64,000 nucleotides of DNA from assembly GCF_007997295.1 (NCBI RefSeq), contig NZ_VORY01000013.1, forward strand, positions 24,524 to 88,523. Reading direction: 5' to 3'. Numbering within the stretch: the first letter of the stretch is position 1; every line of letters begins with the position of its first letter. Shown piece after piece: positions 37,778 to 45,661 of the stretch. The stretch comes from Gillisia hiemivivida. Its GTDB lineage: Bacteria > Bacteroidota > Bacteroidia > Flavobacteriales > Flavobacteriaceae. Under the pieces are notes generated by a model. The model had not been told where the DNA came from. It ran no database searches and worked only from the letters and a program-made list of their open reading frames with translations. A program made the translations under genes and the position numbers.

Positions 37778-38227
37778 ATGATAAAATTAAAAGTAGGAGA
37801 TTCCGCTCCGCAGTTTTCAGTAAAAGATCAGGATGGAAATGTTATAAACCTGAAGGACTTTAAAGGAAAAAAAGTTGTTTTGTTTTTTTATCCAAAAGCC
37901 AGTACTCCGGGTTGTACGGCAGAAGCTTGTAATTTAAGGGATAATTGGGAACAGTTTCAGGAAAAGGGATATCAGATATTAGGCGTGAGTGCCGATACTG
38001 AAAAGAAACAGTCTAATTTTAAAAATAAATATGAATTGCCATTTCCATTGCTTGCAGATCAAGACAAGGAAGTGATAGAAGCTTATGGAGTTTGGGGACC
38101 AAAGAAATTTATGGGAAAAGAATATGATGGTATTCATAGAACCACATTTGTGATAGATGAAAAGGGACTGATAGAAGAAATTATTACCAAGGTAAAAACT
38201 AAAGATCACGCAGCGCAGATTCTTTAA
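37778..38227 (+). CDS. bcp: thioredoxin-dependent thiol peroxidase (Bcp/PrxQ)
   Basis: 149 aa from ATG 37778 (MIKLKVGDSAPQF). An upstream ATG at 37748 adds ten residues not typical of the family. Peroxidatic Cys46 and resolving Cys51 lie in STPGCTAEACNL, spaced as in PrxQ. It reduces peroxides and lipid hydroperoxides in the cytoplasm. It is divergent from nth, fitting an oxidative-damage theme. The palindromic array begins within 10 bp of the stop. Confidence 0.92.
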   Translation: MIKLKVGDSAPQFSVKDQDGNVINLKDFKGKKVVLFFYPKASTPGCTAEACNLRDNWEQFQEKGYQILGVSADTEKKQSNFKNKYELPFPLLADQDKEVIEAYGVWGPKKFMGKEYDGIHRTTFVIDEKGLIEEIITKVKTKDHAAQIL

Positions 38228-38235
38228 GTTTCGTT

Positions 38236-39665
38236 GTCATCCCGACAGTAGGAGGGATCTCTTTTTTAAAGAGATTCCGGCTCCATTGAGATTCTTCACT
38301 TCGTTCAGAAAGACAGTTTGTTTTTGTCATCCCGATCTGAGTAGGGATCTCTAGTTAAAGAGGATTGAGTTTGTTGAGATTCTTCACTCCACTGCGTTGC
38401 GTTCTGAATGACAGTTTGTTTTGTCATTCCGACGATAGGAGGAATCTCATTTTACTAAAAGATTCCTGCTCCATTGAGATTCTTCACTTCGTTCTGAATG
38501 ACAGCTTTTTTTTGTCATCCCGACCTGAGGAGAAATCTCTTATTGATTTGAATTTTGCTTCGTTGAGATCTTCGCTCCACTGCGTTGCGCTCTGAATGAC
38601 AAATCGCACTATTACGTCATCCTGAATTTATTTCAGGATCTCATGGTGAATGACTATTAAATAAAATAGAAGCTGAAACGAGTTCAGCTTGACGATAGCT
38701 TGTCATCCCGACTTGAGGAGGGATCTCATATTGAGTTGAATTTTGCTTCATTGAGATTCTTCGCTCCACTGCGTTGCGCTCTGAATGACAAAGTATGTCA
38801 TCCCGACGATAGGAGGGATCTCAAATTAAAGTTGGATTTTGCTTCGTTGAGATTCTTCGTTCCACTGCGTTGCGCTCTAAATGACAAAGTATTGTCATCC
38901 CGACCTGAGGAGGAATTTCTTGTAAAGTTGAATTTTGCTTCGTTGAGATTCTTCGCTCCACTGCGTTGCGCTCTGAATGACAAAGTATGTCATCCCGACG
39001 TGCGGATGGATCTCATTTAAAGTTGGATTTTGCATCGTTGAGATTCTTCGCTTCACTGCGTTGCGCTCTGAATGACAAAGTATGTCATCCCGACGTGAGG
39101 AGGGATCTCTTATTGAGTTTTATTTTGCTTCGTTGAGATTCTTCACTTTGTTCTGAATGAAAGTTTATTCTTGTCATCCCGACGCGAGGAGGGACCTCTT
39201 TTTAAGTTGGATTTTGCTCCGTTGAGATTCTTCGCTTCACTGCGTTGCGCTCTGAATGACAAAGTATTGTCATCCCGAAGCTATGAGGGATCTCTAGTTA
39301 AAGAGCATTGAGTTTGTTGAGATTTTTCACTTTGTTCTGAATGAAAGTTTATTCTTGTCATCCCGACCTGAGGAGGGATCTCTTATTGATTTGAATTTTG
39401 CTTCGTTGAGATTCTTCGCTCCACTGCGTTGCGATCTGAATGACAGTTTTTTCTTGTCATCCCGACGCTAGGAGGGAACTCATTTTACTAAAAGATTCCT
39501 GCTCCATTGAGATTCTTCACTTCGTTCAGAATGACAGCTTGTTTTTGTCATCCCTAAGCAATGAGGGATCTCTAGTTAAAGAGCATTGAGTTTGTTGAGA
39601 TTTTTCACTTTGTTCTGAATGACAGTTTATTCTTGTCATCCCGACATGAGGAGGGATCTCTTTAG
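38236..39665. repeat. array of ~15 imperfect palindromic units, ~93-bp spacing
   Basis: Units begin with GTCATCCCGA at 38236, 38326, 38423, 38514, 38616, 38702, 38797, 38894, 38989, 39084, 39173, 39269, 39357, 39456, 39547 and 39635 (last partial); spacing is 86-102 bp. Each unit runs GTCATCCCGAC, variable 5-7 bases, AGGGATCTC, A/T-rich core, TTGAGATTCTTC, CTGAATGACA, so its ends are inverted repeats. Two subtypes differ by an insert CCACTGCGTTGCG. The unit at 38616 is a divergent type with TCCTGAAT...ATTTCAGGA. No coding gene or transposase. Confidence 0.9.
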
Positions 39666-39678
39666 TATTAAGTGAGAA

Positions 39679-40053
39679 TTATTGAATTTTATTCACAGAT
39701 TTAATAATTGCCTTATTCTTGCAATTCTCGATTTCTATTTCAAATTCTCCAGATTCTAACTCTTCAGAAATGAAATATACCTTACAACGCGCTCTCTTAG
39801 TATCACTTTTACCGAAATCTACATTTCCGCTCTTTAATATGGTGGTAACTGCGGAAGTATCTAGATTGTTATTGGAGAAATAGGTAAGAGCATTTTCAGA
39901 AAATACACGATCTTTATTTCTTATGTTTTTAAGGGTTCTGGCATTTGGGGAGTAGTCACAAGAAGCTTTTTTACCTCCTAGAAAAAACATGAGCATACCA
40001 ATACCCATGATTAGACCCACAGAGAAAAACCCTAGTCTTTGAATAAAATTCAT
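39679..40053 (-). CDS. small membrane-anchored protein, possibly DUF4258
   Basis: 124 aa. One N-terminal membrane segment (residues about 7-27, rich in Gly/Phe), a short KKASC motif after it, then a compact soluble domain with alternating charged strands (RARCKVYFISEELESGEFEIEIE). It resembles flavobacterial DUF4258-domain proteins, but that assignment is tentative. It lies 3 bp downstream of alanine dehydrogenase, so it is co-transcribed. The palindromic array starts 13 bp beyond its stop. Confidence 0.7.
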   Translation of the reverse strand: MNFIQRLGFFSVGLIMGIGMLMFFLGGKKASCDYSPNARTLKNIRNKDRVFSENALTYFSNNNLDTSAVTTILKSGNVDFGKSDTKRARCKVYFISEELESGEFEIEIENCKNKAIIKSVNKIQ

Positions 40054-40056
40054 AAA

Positions 40057-41256
40057 TTAAAATATAAGTAAATTGATATCCCGGTAAGAAAGATCAAACC
40101 AGTCTGCAATAGATTTATTAGTTAAAATTCCGTGGTAAAAGTACAATCCATTTCGCAAACCTTTGTCATATCTCAAAGTATTTTCAAGACCGCCTTGTTC
40201 TGCAATATGTAAAAGATACGGAGTGAAAATATTACTTATAGAAACTGAAGCTGTTCTGGCATATCTAGATGGAATATTGGGCACACAATAATGGATAACA
40301 CCGTGTTTTTTAAAGATAGGTTTATCGTGGGTAGTGACCTCACTAGTTTCCACACAACCGCCCATATCTATACTAACATCAATAATAATAGAACCATTTT
40401 TCATGGTCTGCACCATTTCATCAGAAATCAAGATAGGAGAACGATTCTTTCCTCTAACAGCACCAATAAGGACATCACATCTTCTTAAGGCTTTTGATAA
40501 GTTTTTTGGTTGAATTGTAGACGTGTAAAGAGTCCTTCCAATATTTGTTTGAATATTTCGTAACCTGGTAAGGCTGCTATCAAAAACTTTTACATTTGCT
40601 CCAAGTCCAACTGCAGAACGTGCAGCAAATTCCCCAACAGTTCCAGCACCTAAAATAACCACTTCTACAGGTGGAACTCCACTAATGTTTCCAAACATTA
40701 AACCGTTCCCTTCAGAATAATTGCTCATTATTTCTGAAGCAATTAAAACAGAAGCCGTCCCAGCAATTTCACTTAAGGCTCTAACTGCAGGATACGACCC
40801 ATCTTCGTCTTTTATAAATTCGAATCCAAGCGCGGTAATTCGTTTGGTTGCTAGTTTTTGAAAATATTCTTTGCATTGAGTCTTTAATTGCAATGCAGAA
40901 ATTATAGTAGTTTGCGGATTGATCATTCCCAGTTCCTCGCTAGAAGGTGGCTCTACTTTAAGAATAGTAGGGCAGGAGAATACTTTTTTAGTGTCTTTTG
41001 TAACCTCTGCACCGGCGTCAGAATAGTCTTTATCACTAAATCTTGCCCATTTCCCGGCATTAGACTCGATAATTACTCTATGCCCATGAGCGGTAATAGC
41101 CGCTACAGCATCTGGAGTTAAACACACCCTTTTTTCTTGATAAGAGGTTTCTCTGGGGATGCCAATAAATAGCTCTCCTTTATGCTTGTAAATTTCGAGA
41201 GTTTCTTCCTGCGGAATTAACTGTTCTTTGGTAAATGGAGATGGTTTGTCTATCAT
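40057..41256 (-). CDS. ald: alanine dehydrogenase
   Basis: 399 aa. The N-terminal substrate domain begins IGIPRETSYQEKRVCLTPDAV (about residues 32-52) and the NAD-binding fold carries VVILGAGTVGEFAARSA (about 190-206), both alanine dehydrogenase/PNT signatures. It interconverts L-alanine and pyruvate with NAD(H). The about 30-residue N-terminal extension before the conserved start is usual in Bacteroidota. Saccharopine dehydrogenase-like and PntA proteins are related; the single-domain length favours Ald. Confidence 0.92.
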   Translation of the reverse strand: MIDKPSPFTKEQLIPQEETLEIYKHKGELFIGIPRETSYQEKRVCLTPDAVAAITAHGHRVIIESNAGKWARFSDKDYSDAGAEVTKDTKKVFSCPTILKVEPPSSEELGMINPQTTIISALQLKTQCKEYFQKLATKRITALGFEFIKDEDGSYPAVRALSEIAGTASVLIASEIMSNYSEGNGLMFGNISGVPPVEVVILGAGTVGEFAARSAVGLGANVKVFDSSLTRLRNIQTNIGRTLYTSTIQPKNLSKALRRCDVLIGAVRGKNRSPILISDEMVQTMKNGSIIIDVSIDMGGCVETSEVTTHDKPIFKKHGVIHYCVPNIPSRYARTASVSISNIFTPYLLHIAEQGGLENTLRYDKGLRNGLYFYHGILTNKSIADWFDLSYRDINLLIF

Positions 41257-41320
41257 GCCTTTAGTTGTACAAAAGATTCAAATTACAACATTTTTGGGCA
41301 AATAAAGAAGTGTTATTTAA

Positions 41321-41923
41321 TTAAAGTTTACGATAGTAATCTTCAGTTGGTTCTGGTCTAAAATTAAAACCTTGATGCCGGACGTTATCTATTTCATTTT
41401 GTTCCTTGGTAGACATTGATTTAGAGAAAACGGAAACATCAGTCTCATTTAATTCACTAAGATCAATTCCATAGATTCTATCAAATATTTGTATTCGAAC
41501 CAAATAAACGATTATAAGAATTCCTATAAAAAAAGGAGCTAAATAAATTAAACCATCAATATCCATAAAATCAGTAGGTTCCATATATACATCATCATAT
41601 ATAGTACTAATAATTTGGAAAACATACATGCAAATTGGGATCAAAATTGAATGATACCACCAATGTTTACAAGTAAAAAACCATATAAGAAGTAAGAAAA
41701 GTGGAGTTATTTTTCCCAAATATGTCCACATTGCGGTCATTACATCTTCATAAAATTTACTTTCGTAGGTAAAAAAAGAATTTTCCCAAACGGGACCGCT
41801 TGGGAAAATTTCGTATAAATAAAAAATATATGGTGAAAAAGCTATTGAAAATCCTATAAGACTACCCGTTAGTAGGAATACGGATCTTCGATTTTTGAAC
41901 AGCTTGTTTTTGTATTGGGTCAT
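41321..41923 (-). CDS. multi-pass membrane protein of unknown function
   Basis: 200 aa with about four hydrophobic segments (about residues 15-38, 70-88, 90-110, 130-150) and a hydrophilic C-terminal tail of about 50 residues (QGFNFRPEPTEDYY). No family recognised. Its N-terminus overlaps the 3' end of the upstream 48-aa gene by 62 bp in another frame, although the positively charged start (KNKLFKNRRS before the first helix) looks genuine. Confidence 0.7.
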   Translation of the reverse strand: MTQYKNKLFKNRRSVFLLTGSLIGFSIAFSPYIFYLYEIFPSGPVWENSFFTYESKFYEDVMTAMWTYLGKITPLFLLLIWFFTCKHWWYHSILIPICMYVFQIISTIYDDVYMEPTDFMDIDGLIYLAPFFIGILIIVYLVRIQIFDRIYGIDLSELNETDVSVFSKSMSTKEQNEIDNVRHQGFNFRPEPTEDYYRKL

Positions 41924-42008
41924 TATTATTATCGTTTTCTGTAGTTGAAGTTACAAAAAAAGTTGCACCAAAAATGGCTGCTGCGAATAAGATAGCTTTG
42001 ATTTTCAT
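41862..42008 (-). CDS. 48-aa exported peptide
   Basis: From ATG 42008: MKIKAILFAAAIFGATFFV, a classic short signal peptide, then a polar Asn/Asp/Gln/Lys tail ending KIRIPTNG. The longer ORF from 42053 adds 15 residues in front of the signal peptide and would start at the edge of the -7 box at 42051-42058, so it is rejected. Mature peptide is only about 28 aa. It has its own promoter and overlaps the following membrane protein gene by 62 bp. Function unknown. Confidence 0.65.
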   Translation of the reverse strand: MKIKAILFAAAIFGATFFVTSTTENDNNNDPIQKQAVQKSKIRIPTNG

Positions 42009-42050
42009 AAGTATAGGTTTTAAAGTTATGTTTCGTATTGATTTCTGAAA

Positions 42051-42058
42051 CAAACCTA
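42051..42058 (-). promoter_or_regulatory. -7 box (TAGGTTTG) of the 48-aa peptide gene
   Basis: Minus-strand TAGGTTTG, 43 bp upstream of ATG 42008. It forms one arm of an inverted repeat TATAGGTTT (42012-42020) / AAACCTATA (42052-42060) that spans the leader. Confidence 0.6.
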
Positions 42059-42095
42059 TAACATTATAATATGCTAATATTAAACGCCTTAATCG

Positions 42096-42103
42096 TATCT
42101 TTG
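42096..42103 (+). promoter_or_regulatory. orphan plus-strand -7 box (TATCTTTG)
   Basis: TATCTTTGCACC is a canonical Bacteroidota -7 element but no gene follows on the plus strand; 42104-42287 is non-coding and ends convergent with tsaE. A 10-bp perfect hairpin TATTTTTGAC/GTCAAAAATA lies at 42132-42161. It may drive a small RNA or an antisense transcript to tsaE. Confidence 0.5.
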
Positions 42104-42287
42104 CACCTTTTTTCGAGACAAAATTAGCCTGTATTTTTGACTATTTTACTTGTCAAAAATAAGCTAAAAATCATCATCTTCCGCTGAATTACGAAAAATA
42201 TAAAATCCCACCTTTCAAATGGGCTCATTTTGTATTATTTTTCTTACACCGCTATTCGCGCAGAGTTTAGACGTTTTACTGAAATCA

Positions 42288-42692
42288 TTAACAAAACTTT
42301 AACATTCTCGTCCCTTCATTTAGGGTCAAAACTTCCAGTTTTTGAACATCCTCATCTAATAATTTTTCTATTTTTTGAGGCCATTCAATAAATTTCCAGG
42401 TATCGAGATTCAAATAATCTTCAATACCCATGTCTAAAGCTTCCATTTCATCTTCAATTCTATAAAAATCGAAATGGAAGATCTTCCCTTGATCTGTTTG
42501 ATATTCGTTAACTAGCGAGAAAGTAGGGCTGGACGCCAAGTCTGACGCACCAAGGGCTTTTACAAGCGCTTTAATAAGAGTGGTTTTCCCTGCTCCCATT
42601 TCCCCATAAAATAAAAGCGTTTTGCTTTTAACTTCGGAAAGTATTTGCACAGCTATTCTATCAATTTCTGATAGCTCGTAGGTTAACGTCAT
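42288..42692 (-). CDS. tsaE: tRNA t6A biosynthesis ATPase TsaE
   Basis: 134 aa, usual size. The P-loop GEMGAGKTTLIK (residues about 30-41) and the SPTFSLVNEY switch-like stretch identify TsaE. It works with TsaB, TsaC and TsaD to form threonylcarbamoyl adenosine at tRNA position 37. It follows porX by 43 bp on the same strand, and this porX-tsaE-ald order suggests a conserved flavobacterial neighbourhood. Confidence 0.93.
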   Translation of the reverse strand: MTLTYELSEIDRIAVQILSEVKSKTLLFYGEMGAGKTTLIKALVKALGASDLASSPTFSLVNEYQTDQGKIFHFDFYRIEDEMEALDMGIEDYLNLDTWKFIEWPQKIEKLLDEDVQKLEVLTLNEGTRMLKFC

Positions 42693-42735
42693 TCAAAATT
42701 AGATTTAAGGCTCTGTAAAGATATGTAATTTATTA

Positions 42736-44286
42736 TTACCTAGGCAATAAGACCACAAATGGGATGATCATTTCCTCCATAGAAACCCCTCCATGTTGGT
42801 AGGTATTTCGAAAATAATTAACATAATAATTATAATTATTGGGATAGGCAAAAAAGGAGTCTCCTTTCGCAAATATGAAAGAACTGCTCATATTAATGGT
42901 GGGTAAGTGAATTTTCTTTGGATCTTTTGCAGCCAAAACATCCTTATTCTCATAAGTAAGACTTTTTCCTGTCTTATATCTTAGGTTTAAGCTGGTGTTT
43001 TTATCTCCTATTACTTTAGATGGTGTCTTTACATTGATAGTTCCGTGATCTGTAGTTAAGATCAATTTGAATCCTAATTGTTGCGCTTGCTGAATGATTT
43101 CTAGCAATGGAGAGTTCTTAAACCAACTTTGTGTTAAGGATCTATAGGATTTATCGTTAGAAGCCAATTCTTTGATAACTTCCATTTCGGTTTTGGAATG
43201 CGAAAGCATATCTACAAAATTATAAACAACTACAGTTAGATCGTTCTCTTTTTGTGTTTTAAAATTTTCTACCAGCTTTTTCCCTGCTTTGAGACTTGTG
43301 ATTTTATGGTATTCTGATTTTATATCTAATCCCAATCTTTTTAATTGGGATTCTAAAAATTCTGCTTCAAACATATTTTTTCCTCCATCTTCAGTATCAT
43401 TAAGCCAATAGTTTGGGAACAACTTTTCCATATCACTTGGCATCAATCCACTAAAAATAGCATTTCTCGCATATTGGGTTGCGGTAGGAAGTATACTGTA
43501 AAATGGTACTTCTTGTTCCTTCTTATAGTAATTGTTTATTGTGGGTTCAAATGATTTCCACTGGTCGTACCTCATATTATCCACCACTATCAATAATGTA
43601 GGCTGACTTTTACTGATTTCAGGAACTATCTTTTCTTTGAATAAAGTATGGGACATTATAGGAGGTTCAGCATTTTTGTCGAACCAATCTGGATAGTTCT
43701 TATCTACAAACTTGCAAAACTGATTGTTGGCTTCTAGCTTTTGAGATTCTAAGATCTCGAACATTCCACTATCTTCAATAGTTTCTAATTCCAATTCCCA
43801 ATAAATAAGTCGCTGATATAATTCTGCCCATCCTTCAAAAGAATTAACGTCATTCATATCCATAGAGATCTTACGAAATTCTTGCTGATAGTTAGAAGTT
43901 GTTTTTTCAGTTATTAGTCTGGAGTGATCTAAATTCTTCTTCAAACTTAAAAGAATCTGATTCGGATTTACTGGTTTTATAAGGTAGTCGGCTATTTTAG
44001 ATCCAATAGCTTCCTCCATTATATATTCCTCTTCACTTTTAGTGATCATTACGATTGGCATATCTGCTCGCTTTTCCTTTATTTCAGATAAAGTTTCCAA
44101 TCCTGTTAACCCCGGCATATTCTCATCTAAAAAAACAATGTCGAAATTCTGAGTGTCTATTTGTTCAATCGCTTCGGTACCACTTCTACAGGTAGTTACT
44201 TCATAATTTTTAGATTCTAAAAAAATAATGTGTGGCTTAAGCATGTCGATTTCATCGTCTGCCCAAAGTATTTTTATTTTATTCAT
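42736..44286 (-). CDS. porX: PorX: response regulator with PglZ phosphatase domain
   Basis: 516 aa. The N-terminal receiver domain (1-120) has acidic DDE residues 10-12, phosphoacceptor Asp54 in FLDENMPG and a Lys near 104. The rest is a PglZ/alkaline-phosphatase-like domain (VDNMRYDQW near 230, TTDHGT near 415). PorX partners the PorY kinase to control type IX secretion and gliding genes, and acts through the ECF sigma factor SigP and nucleotide/phosphodiester chemistry in characterised species. No porY adjoins it. Confidence 0.92.
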   Translation of the reverse strand: MNKIKILWADDEIDMLKPHIIFLESKNYEVTTCRSGTEAIEQIDTQNFDIVFLDENMPGLTGLETLSEIKEKRADMPIVMITKSEEEYIMEEAIGSKIADYLIKPVNPNQILLSLKKNLDHSRLITEKTTSNYQQEFRKISMDMNDVNSFEGWAELYQRLIYWELELETIEDSGMFEILESQKLEANNQFCKFVDKNYPDWFDKNAEPPIMSHTLFKEKIVPEISKSQPTLLIVVDNMRYDQWKSFEPTINNYYKKEQEVPFYSILPTATQYARNAIFSGLMPSDMEKLFPNYWLNDTEDGGKNMFEAEFLESQLKRLGLDIKSEYHKITSLKAGKKLVENFKTQKENDLTVVVYNFVDMLSHSKTEMEVIKELASNDKSYRSLTQSWFKNSPLLEIIQQAQQLGFKLILTTDHGTINVKTPSKVIGDKNTSLNLRYKTGKSLTYENKDVLAAKDPKKIHLPTINMSSSFIFAKGDSFFAYPNNYNYYVNYFRNTYQHGGVSMEEMIIPFVVLLPR

Positions 44287-44352
44287 TTAAATTGAATTTA
44301 TAGGAAAACACAGCTTAATAAATTTGCTGTTTTCTTGCTATTAGTTATCACG

Positions 44353-44367
44353 TGTCCATTTTGGACA
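44353..44367 (+). promoter_or_regulatory. perfect palindrome TGTCCA-TTT-TGGACA upstream of the HD gene
   Basis: 6-bp arms with a 3-bp centre, 10 bp upstream of the -7 box and so over the -33 region. The form is typical of a dimeric regulator site; the regulator is not known. Confidence 0.4.
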
Positions 44368-44376
44368 TCATATATG

Positions 44377-44384
44377 TATCTTTG
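44377..44384 (+). promoter_or_regulatory. -7 box (TATCTTTG) of the HD gene
   Basis: TATCTTTG, 24 bp upstream of the proposed TTG start. Confidence 0.65.
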
Positions 44385-44408
44385 TTATAATTCTAAAGGA
44401 TTTTAAGC

Positions 44409-45638
44409 TTGACCAAAAGAACAAAACTCAAAATATTTAACGATCCAATTTACGGTTTTATTACTATTCCATCGGAACGTATCTTTAAGATTATTGCACA
44501 TCCTTATTTTCAAAGATTACGCCGTATTTCACAAATGGGAATGTCTTATTTAGTTTACCCTGGAGCACATCACACAAGATTTCATCATGCCTTAGGTGGT
44601 TTGCATTTAATGCAACAAGCAATAGAGATACTTCGTTTTAAGGGGATTGAGATAAATGCTGAAGAAGAAGAAGGCTTACAAATAGCTATTTTGTTGCATG
44701 ATATTGGGCACGGACCTTTCTCTCATGCTATGGAGCATAGCATTGTAGAAGGTGTTTCTCATGAGTGTATTTCCCTCTTATTTATGGAGGAAATGAATAC
44801 CGAATTTAACCAAAGTTTAACTTTGGCAATCGATATTTTCAAAGGCAGCTATTCAAGAAAATTCATGAATCAGTTAGTATCCAGTCAATTAGATATGGAT
44901 AGGTTGGATTATTTGAAGCGTGATAGCTTTTATACTGGGGTACCCGAAGGGAATATTAACAGTGAGCGAATTATTACCATGTTAAATGTGGTAGATGATC
45001 ATTTAGTTGTTGAGGAAAAGGGAATTTATTCTGTAGAAAAATTCTTGGTAGCAAGAAGATTAATGTACTGGCAAGTTTATCTTCATAAGACGGGTGTTGC
45101 TGCAGAACAGCTATTAATAAGAGTATTAAAGAGAGCTAAGGAGTTAATTGAACGTGGAGAAAACTTAACTAGTAGCCCAGCTTTATCATATTTCTTACAT
45201 AATAAAGTAACTTTAGACAAGTTTGATTCAGATATATTAGGAACATTTGCTAAGTTGGATGATTACGATATTATTTCAGCAATGAAAGAATGGATGGAAT
45301 ATGACGATTTTGTGCTGAGTAATTTATGTAAGATGTTACTTAATAGAGATCTGCTGAAAGTGAAGTTGAAAAAGAAAAAGATCAATCCAGAGAAGCTCAA
45401 GAAGTATGCGCTGCCACTTCAGAAGAAATATTCTATAACCGAAGAAGAAGCGAATTATTTTGTGTTTAGTGGTGAGATTTCCAATGTTGCTTATTCAAGT
45501 GAAAATGACAAGATTCAGATATTACATAGAAATGGAAAGATTAGTGATGTGGCTAAAGCTTCAGACCAATTAAACTTGGTTGCACTATCCACAGAAGTAA
45601 CTAAATATTATATCTGTTATCCTAAGACCATACGTTAA
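44409..45638 (+). CDS. HD-domain phosphohydrolase (dNTPase-like)
   Basis: 409 aa from TTG 44409 (MTKRTKLKIFNDPIYGFI). The family core starts at FNDPIYGFI and there is no in-frame ATG for about 45 codons, so TTG, preceded by AAAGGA, is accepted. HD metal-binding residues: H in HHTRFHHALG, then HDIGHGPFSHAMEH, then SSQLDMDRLDYLKRD. This SAMHD1/dGTPase-like group hydrolyses nucleotides. A palindrome overlaps its -33 region. It may be co-transcribed with lpxD, 23 bp downstream, though lpxD has its own box. Confidence 0.87.
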   Translation: MTKRTKLKIFNDPIYGFITIPSERIFKIIAHPYFQRLRRISQMGMSYLVYPGAHHTRFHHALGGLHLMQQAIEILRFKGIEINAEEEEGLQIAILLHDIGHGPFSHAMEHSIVEGVSHECISLLFMEEMNTEFNQSLTLAIDIFKGSYSRKFMNQLVSSQLDMDRLDYLKRDSFYTGVPEGNINSERIITMLNVVDDHLVVEEKGIYSVEKFLVARRLMYWQVYLHKTGVAAEQLLIRVLKRAKELIERGENLTSSPALSYFLHNKVTLDKFDSDILGTFAKLDDYDIISAMKEWMEYDDFVLSNLCKMLLNRDLLKVKLKKKKINPEKLKKYALPLQKKYSITEEEANYFVFSGEISNVAYSSENDKIQILHRNGKISDVAKASDQLNLVALSTEVTKYYICYPKTIR

Positions 45639-45648
45639 CAATTTTTTT

Positions 45649-45656
45649 TACTTTTG
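45649..45656 (+). promoter_or_regulatory. -7 box (TACTTTTG) of lpxD
   Basis: TACTTTTG ends only 5 bp before the lpxD ATG (45662), so transcription from here would be almost or fully leaderless. Confidence 0.6.
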
Positions 45657-45661
45657 CGAGA

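Noticed and set aside
38365..39020. ORFs of 60-106 aa on both strands in the repeat array (CHPDDRRDL- and FRAQRSG-type translations)
   Set aside because: They are read-throughs of the palindromic repeats, repeat with the 93-bp period, appear on both strands and have no start signals. Such translations are often misannotated as proteins.
38236..39665. CRISPR array
   Set aside because: Repeats are not identical, the whole unit is repeated without unique spacers, and no cas gene is near.
42219..42302. 27-codon plus-strand ORF after the orphan promoter
   Set aside because: Too short, no ribosome-site support, overlaps the tsaE 3' end and has no clear family; the region is better treated as non-coding.
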